Origin: Hydrogenovibrio thermophilus
GTDB lineage: Bacteria; Pseudomonadota; Gammaproteobacteria; Thiomicrospirales; Thiomicrospiraceae
Direction of reading: 5' to 3'
Length of the DNA: 64,000 nucleotides
NCBI RefSeq assembly: GCF_004028275.1
Contig: NZ_CP035033.1
Span: 2,476,501 to 2,540,500 of the forward strand
Shown one piece after another: positions 27,435 through 35,429 of the stretch (its first letter is position 1; each line of letters starts with the position of its first letter). The notes beneath the pieces are model-generated. The model was not told where the DNA came from, searched no databases, and saw only the letters and a list, made by a program, of their open reading frames with translations. The translations under genes and the position numbers were made by a program.

Positions 27435-27887
27435 TTACTTTGCCGGAAGCTGCGCTTCCAATTCAGCGATGCGAGCTTGCGCGGCTTCCAGTGACTGCTT
27501 CAACTCGACGATTTCGGTCACATCCTTTTGAATGCCAATATAATAGGTCAAGCCATCGGTCTTGTCATAAAACGGCGTGACGCTCAACTCGTTCCAAAAC
27601 GGCGCGCCGTCCTTACGGTAATTTTTCAGAATGGTACGCACCGGCGCACTCTCGTCAATCGCTTGGCGGATTTGTTGCACCGGCACTTGTTCCGTGTCGT
27701 CGCCTTGCAAGAATCGGCAATCCTGATAGAGGATTTCATCCGACGTGTACCCCGTCAATTTTTCAAACGCCGGGTTCACATAAATCAACACCGTGTCCTG
27801 GTCTTCCTTTTCCGCGATGACGATTCCGTCCTGAGCATTTTCAACCAACTCTAAAAGCGTTTCGTAACGCAGCTTCGCATCTTTCAT
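27435..27887 (-). CDS. Short LOV blue-light photoreceptor
   Basis: 150 residues: one LOV (PAS) core and a C-terminal coiled-coil-like helix (QKDVTEIVELKQSLEAAQARIAELEAQL), with no output domain. The flavin-adduct cysteine is C57 in ILYQDCRFLQGDD. The motif NYRKDGAPFWNELSVTPFYD and the terminal YYIGIQKDVTE complete the FMN pocket. Sequence and length closely resemble the short LOV proteins of Pseudomonas putida (PpSB1-LOV), including the Asp before the Cys. It probably relays blue light to a partner, most simply the convergent LitR-like regulator whose gene ends 10 bp away. Confidence 0.9.
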   Translation of the reverse strand: MKDAKLRYETLLELVENAQDGIVIAEKEDQDTVLIYVNPAFEKLTGYTSDEILYQDCRFLQGDDTEQVPVQQIRQAIDESAPVRTILKNYRKDGAPFWNELSVTPFYDKTDGLTYYIGIQKDVTEIVELKQSLEAAQARIAELEAQLPAK

Positions 27888-28020
27888 TTCATCACCGTTT
27901 ATCCGAGATCACTGACGCCATTCTACCCAAAAACCGTCACCGCCGACACCACTGCAAAATTTTTTACACTTGACTTGCTTCCCAAAACCCTTAGCCTTTC
28001 AAACGATAGGTTTATTTCAA

Positions 28021-28180
28021 GAGACCTTTGTATGAGTGAGGCGCGTTAGGAAAATGAGAGAAAATTTCACAGGTTTTAGTGAAAAAACACGCCTAATAGC
28101 CAGCTATTAGGTAGTTTTTTGGCTGAAAGATGTGGAATTTTAGCCATTTTAATTCGTGCATTCACTCGTACAAAGGTCTC
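28021..28180. mobile_element. MITE-like element, 160 bp
   Basis: The ends are inverted repeats: GAGACCTTTGTATGAGTGA on the left, and GAGACCTTTGTACGAGTGA read on the other strand on the right. TCAA lies on both outer sides (28017-28020 and 28181-28184) as a target duplication. There is no coding capacity. A perfect internal hairpin, CCTAATAGC-CA-GCTATTAGG, lies at 28092-28111. Size, ends and duplication fit a non-autonomous IS5-like element. It ends 17 bp before the start codon of the next cytochrome gene, so it forms that gene's upstream region. Confidence 0.8.
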
Positions 28181-28197
28181 TCAAAGAGGAGAGATAC

Positions 28198-29220
28198 ATG
28201 AAAACAGCCCTTACGCTCATTGCGGCCGTCGGCTTTTCCGGCTCACTGTTCGCAATGGACATCAGTCCTTATAAAGTGGGCGAAAAACTCAATGCCGAAC
28301 AGGCCAAGGAAATGGAAAAGCGCTTCAAGGAACGCCAGGTACAGGATTGGCAAGTCCCGAAAGCCGCCGATATCGACAAAGAGCCGAACGCCAAGGAAAT
28401 TCGTTACGGCATTCAGTTGCTCGACAAAACCGTCGAGACCGTCGGCCCGAAAGTCGCCAATCCGAACCTGCGTTACTCCGGCAACTCCCTGAACTGTACC
28501 AGCTGCCACATCAAAGGTTCCGATGGGTTACCGGGCACCATGCCGTTCGGCATTCCATTCGTCAATGTCATGAACGACTACCCGAATTTTCGCAAACGCA
28601 GCATGACCATCGGTTCGCCAGAAGACCGAGTCAACGGCTGTATGACGCGTAGCCAGGGCGGCGGCAAGGCCATGCCGAACGATTCCACGGAAATGAAAGC
28701 CATCATCGCTTATTTCACCTGGCTGTCCAAGGGCACCAATCCGCATGACGCCATGCAATACACCGGCCTACCCAACGTTGACCTACCTAACCGCGCCGCC
28801 GACCCGAAAGCCGGCAAATCCTTGTATACGGAACATTGCGTCGCCTGCCACCAAGCCAACGGCCAAGGGTTGAAAACCGCGACTTACGGCAAAGACGGCA
28901 GTTACACTTTCCCGCCGTTGGCCGGTAACGACTCCTTCAACAACGGCGCGGGCATGAGCCGCATCATCACCGCCACCAAGTTCATTCACGCCAATATGCC
29001 GCTGGGTGCGACGTATAAATCGCCGGTGCTGAGCGTCGGCCAGGCTTATGATATTGCTGCCTATGTGGAATCTCTGCCGCGCGCCACCCATCCGGATCGC
29101 GCCAAGGATTTCCCGAATCCGAACTTCCGCCCGGCCGATTATCCGGTGCCGGCCTACTTCAACGGTGACAAAGCCGCGCTGGAAAAAGCTAAATACGGCC
29201 CTTTCGACAGCAAAAAATAA
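28198..29220 (+). CDS. TsdA-like diheme cytochrome c (thiosulfate dehydrogenase family)
   Basis: 340 residues with a signal peptide (1-18). Two CXXCH sites are present: LNCTSCHIKG at about residue 98 and HCVACHQANG at about 223. Between them is VNGCMTRSQGGKAMP-like sequence, placing a Cys where TsdA has its unusual [12 protein letters not shown] cysteine. GIPFVNVMNDYPNFRKR is also a TsdA-type block. The family oxidises thiosulfate to tetrathionate, or the reverse, in the periplasm, which suits a sulfur oxidiser. The start at 28198 follows AGAGGAGAG immediately after the MITE. Other diheme cytochrome roles cannot be excluded. Confidence 0.85.
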   Translation: MKTALTLIAAVGFSGSLFAMDISPYKVGEKLNAEQAKEMEKRFKERQVQDWQVPKAADIDKEPNAKEIRYGIQLLDKTVETVGPKVANPNLRYSGNSLNCTSCHIKGSDGLPGTMPFGIPFVNVMNDYPNFRKRSMTIGSPEDRVNGCMTRSQGGGKAMPNDSTEMKAIIAYFTWLSKGTNPHDAMQYTGLPNVDLPNRAADPKAGKSLYTEHCVACHQANGQGLKTATYGKDGSYTFPPLAGNDSFNNGAGMSRIITATKFIHANMPLGATYKSPVLSVGQAYDIAAYVESLPRATHPDRAKDFPNPNFRPADYPVPAYFNGDKAALEKAKYGPFDSKK

Positions 29221-29233
29221 CCGTTAAATAAAC

Positions 29234-29253
29234 GACCCGAAACCATTCGGGTC
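29234..29253 (+). terminator. Hairpin after the diheme cytochrome gene
   Basis: GACCCGAA and TTCGGGTC enclose a four-base loop 14 bp after the stop codon. Only a weak T-rich tail follows, so termination is likely but not textbook. Confidence 0.5.
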
Positions 29254-29319
29254 ATATCTTCACCTGCGGTTTTCTTTTATAATGTCGGTTTTCAACCGCA
29301 TTTTAAGGAGCCGCTTTTC

Positions 29320-30186
29320 ATGATTCGCACGTCCGGACTTGTCCCACTTTCTTTCATTGCTTTCGGCCTGTTCATCAGCGGCTGCTCCGAATCGGACACC
29401 CCCGCGCCAGCGGCCACGACCGACACAGCACAAACGGCGAAACCCGTTCAACAACCGGCATCCATACCCGAAAAGCCAATCGCCCCTCCGACACCGGCCA
29501 AAGTCGACGTCAAACAGCAAGCCCTGCCGGCGATTCCGAAATTCATCGACTTCCCGGCCGGTCCGCCGCGCAAGCAAGCGTTTTTCGATTTCATGACTCC
29601 TTTGGTTCACCGCGCCAATGACGCGGTACTGGAAAAACGCCACCGCTTGCAATCGATTATTCTGAAAAACGACCCCAGCCAAAACGACCAGGCCTGGCTA
29701 AAAGCGCAGGCCGACCTATACGGCGTGGAGCCGTTTGATTTCAACCAGGCCGCCGACCGCACCGCGCTGCTGAAACGCATCGACAAGGTGCCAACCGCTT
29801 TGGCGCTGGCGCAAGGCGCCAATGAAAGCGCCTGGGGCACCTCCCGATTTGCCCGCCAGGCCAATAACTATTTCGGCCAATGGTGTTTTACCGAAGGCTG
29901 CGGCTTGGTCCCGAAACAACGTAGCAAAGGCGCGATTCATGAAGTCCGGGCCTTCAAGCACCCTTACGATTCGGTGGTCAGTTACATCCACAATCTGAAC
30001 AGCCACAGCACTTATGCCAAGCTGCGCAGCATCCGAGCGAAAACCCGCGCCGACAACCAACCCCTGACCGGTCTGGAAATGGCTGAAGGGTTGGTGAATT
30101 ATTCCGCCCGAAAACACGAATATGTCAAAGAATTACAGAGCATGATTCGTTACAATAAGCTCACACAATACAATCAAAAACCTTAA
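29320..30186 (+). CDS. Bax-like glucosaminidase lipoprotein
   Basis: 288 residues. The lipobox FISGC is followed by a Pro/Ala-rich linker (residues about 25-80) and then a glucosaminidase (FlgJ/Bax-type) domain. The catalytic segment is VPTALALAQGANESAWGTSRFARQANNYFGQWCF, with Glu in ANESAWG as the expected acid. It would cleave the glycan strands of peptidoglycan in the periplasm. No SH3 or cell-wall-binding repeats are visible. The gene stands alone between the cytochrome and luxS and has a CCAGGCCTGG copy in its linker (DQAWLK). Confidence 0.88.
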   Translation: MIRTSGLVPLSFIAFGLFISGCSESDTPAPAATTDTAQTAKPVQQPASIPEKPIAPPTPAKVDVKQQALPAIPKFIDFPAGPPRKQAFFDFMTPLVHRANDAVLEKRHRLQSIILKNDPSQNDQAWLKAQADLYGVEPFDFNQAADRTALLKRIDKVPTALALAQGANESAWGTSRFARQANNYFGQWCFTEGCGLVPKQRSKGAIHEVRAFKHPYDSVVSYIHNLNSHSTYAKLRSIRAKTRADNQPLTGLEMAEGLVNYSARKHEYVKELQSMIRYNKLTQYNQKP

Positions 30187-30221
30187 TATTATTAAGGTGT
30201 TAAGCGCACGTTACTTAACAC
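30181..30221 (+). promoter_or_regulatory. Two adjacent hairpins ahead of luxS
   Basis: CCTTAAT-ATT-ATTAAGG (30181-30197) overlaps the stop of the upstream gene. GTGTTAAG and CTTAACAC (30197-30221) form a second inverted repeat with a nine-base centre. They end 22 bp before luxS. They could be a weak terminator plus an operator; neither matches a regulator I can name. Confidence 0.4.
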
Positions 30222-30242
30222 AAAACACGAAAGGACAATCTT

Positions 30243-30764
30243 ATGCCACTACTCGACAGCTTCACCGTTGACCACAAAATCATGAAAGCCCCGGCGGTTC
30301 GCGTCGCCAAAACCATGACAACCCCGGGCGGCGACACCATCACCGTGTTCGACCTGCGCTTCAACAAGCCGAATGTCGACATGATGGGCGAAAAAGGCAT
30401 CCATACCTTGGAACACCTGTTTGCCGGTTTTATCCGTGCGCACCTCAATGCCGATGATGTCGAAATCATCGACGTATCGCCGATGGGTTGTCGCACCGGT
30501 TTTTACATGAGCTTGATTGGTACGCCGGACGAGCAACGCGTGGCCGATGCTTGGATGAAAGCCATGCAAGACGTCTTGAACGTGGCCAAAATGGAAGACA
30601 TTCCGGAACTGAACGAATACCAGTGCGGCACTTACAAGATGCACTCGCTGGACGAAGCCAAAGCCATCGCCCAGAACATCATCGACCACGGCATCGGCAT
30701 CAATAAAAACGACGAACTGGCGATGGACACCGACACCTTGCGCAAGCTTGGCAACGAGGTGTAA
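30243..30764 (+). CDS. luxS: S-ribosylhomocysteine lyase
   Basis: 173 residues, the normal LuxS length. The metal site HTLEH is at residues 54-58 (H54, E57, H58), with the opposite-chain cysteine region [13 protein letters not shown] and the third ligand in YQCGTYKMH. The enzyme splits S-ribosylhomocysteine to homocysteine and DPD, the AI-2 precursor. AAAGGA precedes the ATG. mtnN, which makes its substrate, starts 5 bp downstream, so both activated-methyl-cycle steps are in one operon. Confidence 0.97.
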   Translation: MPLLDSFTVDHKIMKAPAVRVAKTMTTPGGDTITVFDLRFNKPNVDMMGEKGIHTLEHLFAGFIRAHLNADDVEIIDVSPMGCRTGFYMSLIGTPDEQRVADAWMKAMQDVLNVAKMEDIPELNEYQCGTYKMHSLDEAKAIAQNIIDHGIGINKNDELAMDTDTLRKLGNEV

Positions 30765-30769
30765 TTCAC

Positions 30770-31480
30770 ATGAAAGTCGCCATTATCGGAGCCATGGAAG
30801 AAGAGGTGGCGTTGCTGCGCAACCAGATTCAAAACCTGACCACCGAAGTCCACGGTGGGTTTGAATATTATCTCGGTCAAATTGACGGACTGGACGTGGT
30901 GTTGCTACGTTCCGGCATCGGCAAAGTCAACGCCGCCATCGGCACCGCCTTGCTGATTAAGTTGTACGAACCGGATTACGTCATCAACACCGGTTCGGCG
31001 GGCGGCTTTCATGCGGACTTGGAGGTGGGCGATATTGTCATCAGCGCGGCCGTCTGCCATCACGATGTGGACGTCACGCCTTTCGGCTATGCCCGCGGCC
31101 AAGTTCCGGGCCACCCGGAAAACTACACCGCCGACCCAGGCCTGGTGGAAATCGCCAAAAACAGTATTGAAGCGTTACAGGAAGTCAGCCATATGCATGG
31201 TTTGATTGCCACCGGTGACCGTTTTATGCACTTGCCGGACGATGTGGAGACCACCCGCGGTCACTTTCCGGAAATGATTGCCTGTGAAATGGAAGCCGCC
31301 GCCGTGGCGCAAACCTGCCATGCTTTTGACGTGCCGTTTGTCATTATCCGCTCACTGTCGGACATTGCCGGCAAGGAAAACGCGGTGACATTCGAACAGT
31401 ATCTCGATCAGGCGGCGACTCATTCGGCCCGTTTGATTTTGGAAATGTTAAAGGAAATGAAAACGCAATCCGCCGCTTAA
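30770..31480 (+). CDS. mtnN: 5'-methylthioadenosine/S-adenosylhomocysteine nucleosidase
   Basis: 236 residues. MKVAIIGAMEEEVALLRNQI carries the catalytic Glu near residue 12. YVINTGSAGGFHADLEVGDIVIS is the phosphorylase-superfamily core. FPEMIACEMEAAAVAQTCH provides the ribose-binding ME, and FVIIRSLSDIAGKEN the catalytic Asp. It removes adenine from S-adenosylhomocysteine and methylthioadenosine. Its product feeds LuxS, encoded immediately upstream. Confidence 0.97.
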   Translation: MKVAIIGAMEEEVALLRNQIQNLTTEVHGGFEYYLGQIDGLDVVLLRSGIGKVNAAIGTALLIKLYEPDYVINTGSAGGFHADLEVGDIVISAAVCHHDVDVTPFGYARGQVPGHPENYTADPGLVEIAKNSIEALQEVSHMHGLIATGDRFMHLPDDVETTRGHFPEMIACEMEAAAVAQTCHAFDVPFVIIRSLSDIAGKENAVTFEQYLDQAATHSARLILEMLKEMKTQSAA

Positions 31481-31526
31481 ACGGCGAACGCTTCAGGCGG
31501 CCTTCATCGTTAAGAAAAACGACGTT

Positions 31527-33035
31527 TTAGGTAAGAAGCTGCTCGAAGGATTGCGCATCGATGGGTTGCGTCCAATAAGGCCCTTGCCCCAATGAGCACC
31601 CCCATTGTTTCAGGGCCACGGCTTCAGACTCCTCATCCAACCCGGTGGCAATCATGCAGGCATCCAAGCCCTGCCCCATCTGAATCAACGCTTGAATCCA
31701 TTTTCGACCGGCGGCCGAAGCCATTTGCGTTTTCAGCCAGGCCTGGTCGAATTTGAATTCCTGCACGTTCAATCCGGACAGCACCGGCAAATTCAGCGGC
31801 GTTGCGCCCAATCCGGTCAAGGTCATCTGAAAACCGGCTTCGGACAACTCTTTCAGCTTCTCGACCAACTGACCATCAAACTGATCGAATTTGTCCATGG
31901 CGAATGCCAATTGCAGTTGATTGGCGGTAATGCCATATTGCACCAGACGTTGCAGCAACAATGTCAAAAAGTCGTCTTTTTGCCATAACGCATCCAACAC
32001 CGGCACTGTCACCACCAGTTCCGCATCACATTGCGACCACTGTCTCAGGTAAAAACAGGCCGTGTCCAACAGCCACAAACCCAGCGTCTCTTCATAACCA
32101 CTGTTTTTCAGCAACACCTGCCAATCTTCAAAAGGCTGACGACTGCCATCCGCTTTGACCCATTCCAATGAAATGTAACCGCCGACAATACGGCTTTGTT
32201 TTAAGTCAATCTGCGGTTCGACATACGTCTGAAACTGCGATGCTTGAATCGCGTCTTCGAAAGCCTGTTGCAACTCATGCGACTTCACCGGCACTTCGAA
32301 TTTCACGTCGTCGTAAAAACGGAAGGTTTTTTTGCCTTTCGATTTCGCCACGTATAAAGCTTCGTCGGCCTGTTCAATCAATTCGGAAGACAGTTTGGAA
32401 TCCTGCGGGAATTGCGACACCCCGATGCTGGTGGACGTCAGCACTTCCACGCCATCAAACCAATAAGGGCGAGAAATTTCGGTCACGATGCGGTTACAAA
32501 TAACTTCGATGTCCTCACGGGACGACACATCCGACAATAAAATCACGAATTCGTCACCGCCTAAGCGACTGACAATATCGCCGTCGCGCACCGACGACAC
32601 CAAACGGCCGCTGACGTAACGCAGCAGCTCGTCACCAATGTGGTGACCAAGCGTATCATTGACCTGCTTAAAGCCGTCCAGATCCAAAAACAGCAATGAA
32701 AAAATGGTGTCCTTTTCCGTCGCGCCCTGAACCAGCTTATCGAGAATGTCATGAAAATAGCCGCGATTCGGCAAATGCGTCAAGGAATCGTAATTCGCTT
32801 TACGGTACAAGTCCGCCGTGCGCTGATTCACTTCCGATTCAATCAAATAAGCCACATCCACCGAATCGGAAAAGCGAGACTGCAATTCACCCAACAGCCG
32901 ATGAAAATTGGCTTTATCGTCGGTTGATTCCGTCCCCCACAGTTCCGGCTCACCCGGCGCTTTTTTACTGCGGCGTTCGGTTTTCAACTGCTCCAGTCGT
33001 GGTTCCTGAGTCAAATTGTGTGCTAACTGAGTCAT
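31527..33035 (-). CDS. Diguanylate cyclase with degenerate EAL domain
   Basis: 502 residues, with no transmembrane segment seen. A short N-terminal region leads to an intact GGDEF domain (YDSLTHLPNRGYF, FLDLDGFKQVNDTLGH, RLGGDEFVILL) with an RDGD inhibitory site five residues before GGDEF. The EAL domain that follows has lost its catalytic residues: EAL reads YIS, DDFGTG reads TGLGAT, and the late EGVE reads TGLD. It can probably make c-di-GMP but not degrade it; the EAL remnant may bind it. The start at 33035 has AAAGAGA upstream, and a 31-codon extension is rejected. Confidence 0.9.
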   Translation of the reverse strand: MTQLAHNLTQEPRLEQLKTERRSKKAPGEPELWGTESTDDKANFHRLLGELQSRFSDSVDVAYLIESEVNQRTADLYRKANYDSLTHLPNRGYFHDILDKLVQGATEKDTIFSLLFLDLDGFKQVNDTLGHHIGDELLRYVSGRLVSSVRDGDIVSRLGGDEFVILLSDVSSREDIEVICNRIVTEISRPYWFDGVEVLTSTSIGVSQFPQDSKLSSELIEQADEALYVAKSKGKKTFRFYDDVKFEVPVKSHELQQAFEDAIQASQFQTYVEPQIDLKQSRIVGGYISLEWVKADGSRQPFEDWQVLLKNSGYEETLGLWLLDTACFYLRQWSQCDAELVVTVPVLDALWQKDDFLTLLLQRLVQYGITANQLQLAFAMDKFDQFDGQLVEKLKELSEAGFQMTLTGLGATPLNLPVLSGLNVQEFKFDQAWLKTQMASAAGRKWIQALIQMGQGLDACMIATGLDEESEAVALKQWGCSLGQGPYWTQPIDAQSFEQLLT

Positions 33036-33196
33036 AATCTCTTTCCCTTGTCTCCGCATAATCAACCCGGTTCTTTTGACAGATTTTGTTTTTAGCGGAA
33101 CATGAAATCTTCTATAATTGGCTCTCAACTTTCAGCTTTAGCGGCCGATATATAATGCTATTTTCTCGTTAACTTCTCATAAGCAAAGGGGATGCC

Positions 33197-34378
33197 ATGT
33201 TACAGATTGGGACACCATTTTCACCGACCGCCACTAAAATTTTGCTCTGCGGATCCGGCGAATTGGGCAAAGAAGTGGCCATTGAAGCCCAGCGTCTCGG
33301 CCTGGAAGTCATCGCCTTGGACCGCTATGAAAATGCCCCTGCCATGCAGGTGGCGGACCGCAGCTACACCCTGAGCATGCTGGATGGCGATGCTTTACGC
33401 GCCATCATCGAAACGGAAAAACCGGATTACATCGTGCCGGAAATCGAAGCCATCGCCACCGACACCTTGGCGGAGTTGGAAGCGGAAGGCTACAATGTCG
33501 TCCCCACGGCCAAAGCCACCCAGTTGACCATGAACCGCGAAGGCATCCGCCGCCTGGCCGCGGAAACGCTTTCCTTGCCGACCAGCCCTTACGCGTTTGC
33601 CGATAACGAAGCGGACTTTTTTGCCGCCGTGGAACACATCGGCATGCCGTGCGTGGTGAAGCCGATTATGAGTTCCTCCGGTAAGGGTCAGAGCGTCATC
33701 AAAACCGCCAATGACATCGAATCCGCCTGGCAATACGCCCAAGAAGGCGGCCGTGCCGGAAAAGGCAAAGTCATCGTTGAAGGCTTTGTCGACTTCGATT
33801 ATGAAATCACGCTACTGACCATCCGTCATAAAAATGGCACTGCATTCTGTGCGCCGATTGGCCACCACCAAGAAGATGGCGATTATCGCCAGTCCTGGCA
33901 ACCGCACCCGATGTCAGACACCGCCATCGCCAAAGCCGAAGACATTGCCACTCAAATCACCGATGCATTAGGGGGACTCGGCTTGTTCGGCGTGGAGCTG
34001 TTCATCAAAGGCGATGAGGTCATTTTCAGTGAAGTCTCTCCGCGCCCGCACGATACCGGCTTGGTGACATTGATTTCACAAGACGTTTCCGAGTTTGCCT
34101 TGCACGTGCGCGCCATTCTCGGCCTGCCGATTCCCAATATCGCTCAGCACGGACCATCGGCTTCCAGCGTGATTTTGCCGACCGGGCAATCCACCCAAAC
34201 CCGCTTTTCCGGTCTGGAAAACGCGCTGGCGGAACCGGACACTCAACTGCGCCTGTTCGGCAAACCGGAAATCGCCGGACGCCGCCGCATGGGGGTTGCC
34301 CTGGCACGCGCCGAAACCATTGAAGACGCCATCGAAAAAGCCAAACGGGCCGCCGCGGCGGTGCAGGTAGATTTTTAA
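33197..34378 (+). CDS. purT: Formate-dependent GAR transformylase
   Basis: 393 residues, full length for PurT. The N-terminal block [22 protein letters not shown] binds glycinamide ribonucleotide. The ATP-grasp region includes [32 protein letters not shown] and [26 protein letters not shown]. It makes formyl-GAR from formate and ATP in purine synthesis. AAGGGG lies before the ATG at 33197. It is transcribed divergently from the GGDEF/EAL gene. Confidence 0.97.
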   Translation: MLQIGTPFSPTATKILLCGSGELGKEVAIEAQRLGLEVIALDRYENAPAMQVADRSYTLSMLDGDALRAIIETEKPDYIVPEIEAIATDTLAELEAEGYNVVPTAKATQLTMNREGIRRLAAETLSLPTSPYAFADNEADFFAAVEHIGMPCVVKPIMSSSGKGQSVIKTANDIESAWQYAQEGGRAGKGKVIVEGFVDFDYEITLLTIRHKNGTAFCAPIGHHQEDGDYRQSWQPHPMSDTAIAKAEDIATQITDALGGLGLFGVELFIKGDEVIFSEVSPRPHDTGLVTLISQDVSEFALHVRAILGLPIPNIAQHGPSASSVILPTGQSTQTRFSGLENALAEPDTQLRLFGKPEIAGRRRMGVALARAETIEDAIEKAKRAAAAVQVDF

Positions 34379-34523
34379 CGCCCCCTCCCCAGCCACCAAA
34401 CAGTTATCTCAATCTCGCTGTGAACCTTGGCGGTTCACGGCCTTCCATTTTAGTCCCGACAGAACCCTAAACTAAAACCTGCCATTTTTTTGGCAATCGC
34501 TTTTCACCCCCACTTTTTTCCAC

Positions 34524-34549
34524 AAAAATTGCCAGGCCTGGCCGTTTTT
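34524..34549 (+). terminator. purT terminator built on CCAGGCCTGG
   Basis: AAAAATT-GCCAGG/CCTGGC-CGTTTTT gives a GC-rich self-complementary core flanked by A and T runs, about 145 bp after purT. It is one of the few exact copies of the window's iterated palindrome that lies outside a gene. Confidence 0.6.
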
Positions 34550-34601
34550 AAAAAACGAAATAACGTTAATATTCAACCGGTTAAGTTAAAAATAACTTTT
34601 G

Positions 34602-34617
34602 TGGCACGCTCTCTGCT
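34602..34617 (+). promoter_or_regulatory. Sigma-54 promoter of the fliS-like gene
   Basis: TGGCACGCTCTCTGCT matches the -24/-12 consensus (TGGCAC, then TTGCT with one mismatch). GG and GC are exactly ten bases apart. The start codon lies 90 bp downstream. Confidence 0.7.
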
Positions 34618-34706
34618 GAACAATTCCCAACACGACAACGCATCGCTCAGCAACACAATATGAATAAGGGCGGATGTGACTTTCATTTGCACACAGGAGT
34701 TGAACC

Positions 34707-35141
34707 ATGACAACCAACCACAATATGGCGACCGAAGTAAAAGCCCCGATTCTTCAGGAATACAACAAAAACCCAAATGCGGAATCCCACTTGGCGGACA
34801 ACCCGAGCAAAACCATCCTATTGCTGTTGCAAGGCGTGGTCGATAAAGGCAACCTGGCCAAAGTCTGCCACCAAAGCAATGCTCTGGTTGAAAAAGGGTT
34901 CCACCTGGGCCGCATGACCACCATTCTGGACGCCCTGCGTGACCGTTTAAGCTTGACACAAAACAGCCCGTTGGCGTTCGATCTGGATGAACTTTACCGC
35001 TATGCGGACAAATCAATCCAAGAAGCGGTTTTTGAAAAAGACACCTTTTATTTGGACAGTGCCATTGAAATTCTGACTGAAGTCCGTGATGCCTGGCTGG
35101 AAATGATGCAACAATCCGGTCAAGTCGCGATGGACGACTAA
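34707..35141 (+). CDS. FliS-family flagellin chaperone-like protein
   Basis: 144 residues, helical throughout. NPSKTILLLLQGVVDKGNLAKVCHQSNALVEKGFHLGRMTTILDALRDRLSL corresponds to the first helices of FliS (where N-P-x-x-L-I-x-M-L-x-D-x-A is usual). FDLDELYRYADKSIQEAVFEKDTFYLDSAIEILTEVRDAWLEMM matches the last helices. FliS caps flagellin before export. It is an orphan here, with no fliC or fliD nearby, and a sigma-54 promoter sits upstream, in line with flagellar control. It is divergent from classical FliS, so a paralogous role is possible. Confidence 0.7.
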   Translation: MTTNHNMATEVKAPILQEYNKNPNAESHLADNPSKTILLLLQGVVDKGNLAKVCHQSNALVEKGFHLGRMTTILDALRDRLSLTQNSPLAFDLDELYRYADKSIQEAVFEKDTFYLDSAIEILTEVRDAWLEMMQQSGQVAMDD

Positions 35142-35157
35142 CCCCAGTTTCACCCAT

Positions 35158-35183
35158 CGGCCGAAGTCTTATTCGGCCGTTTT
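35158..35183 (+). terminator. Terminator after the fliS-like gene
   Basis: CGGCCGAA and TTCGGCCG flank a six-base loop and are followed by TTTT, 17 bp after the stop codon. Confidence 0.8.
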
Positions 35184-35346
35184 AACCCTTCCAAACCGAC
35201 TTTAATGTCCCTTTAGCACTCGCCAAGCACGGCAGCCTCCAACAGCCCATACACACCCAACACATAACTTTAATAGTTAAAAACAAGTTTATGTTTTTAA
35301 AGAATATTAATCTTTTAATATTTTGGTCATTTTTTGTCAAAAAACA

Positions 35347-35373
35347 TTAGCACTCTCTTGACTTGACTGCTAA
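35347..35373. promoter_or_regulatory. CIRCE element upstream of rpoH
   Basis: TTAGCACTC, nine bases, then GACTGCTAA. This is the HrcA operator (TTAGCACTC-N9-GAGTGCTAA) with a single mismatch. It overlaps the -35 box of the rpoH promoter, so HrcA binding would block transcription. Confidence 0.8.
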
Positions 35374-35387
35374 AAAAAGTGTAGTAT
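35358..35387 (+). promoter_or_regulatory. rpoH sigma-70 promoter
   Basis: TTGACT (35358-35363) and TAGTAT (35382-35387) are separated by 18 bp, 42 bp before the rpoH start. The -35 box lies inside the CIRCE spacer. Confidence 0.65.
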
Positions 35388-35429
35388 GATGACATTAATG
35401 ATTAAACCGAATACACAAGGAGAAAGCGC

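Noticed and set aside
28092-28111. Hairpin CCTAATAGC/GCTATTAGG as a riboswitch or stand-alone terminator
   Set aside because: It lies inside the MITE and is better explained as part of that element.
33130-33196. Purine riboswitch or PurR box ahead of purT
   Set aside because: The leader is too short for the riboswitch and shows no PurR-like palindrome.
34573-35157. 194-codon minus-strand frame opposite the fliS-like gene
   Set aside because: Its translation is rich in Cys, Trp and Pro in no family-like order, and the plus-strand frame has a promoter, a terminator and a recognisable fold.
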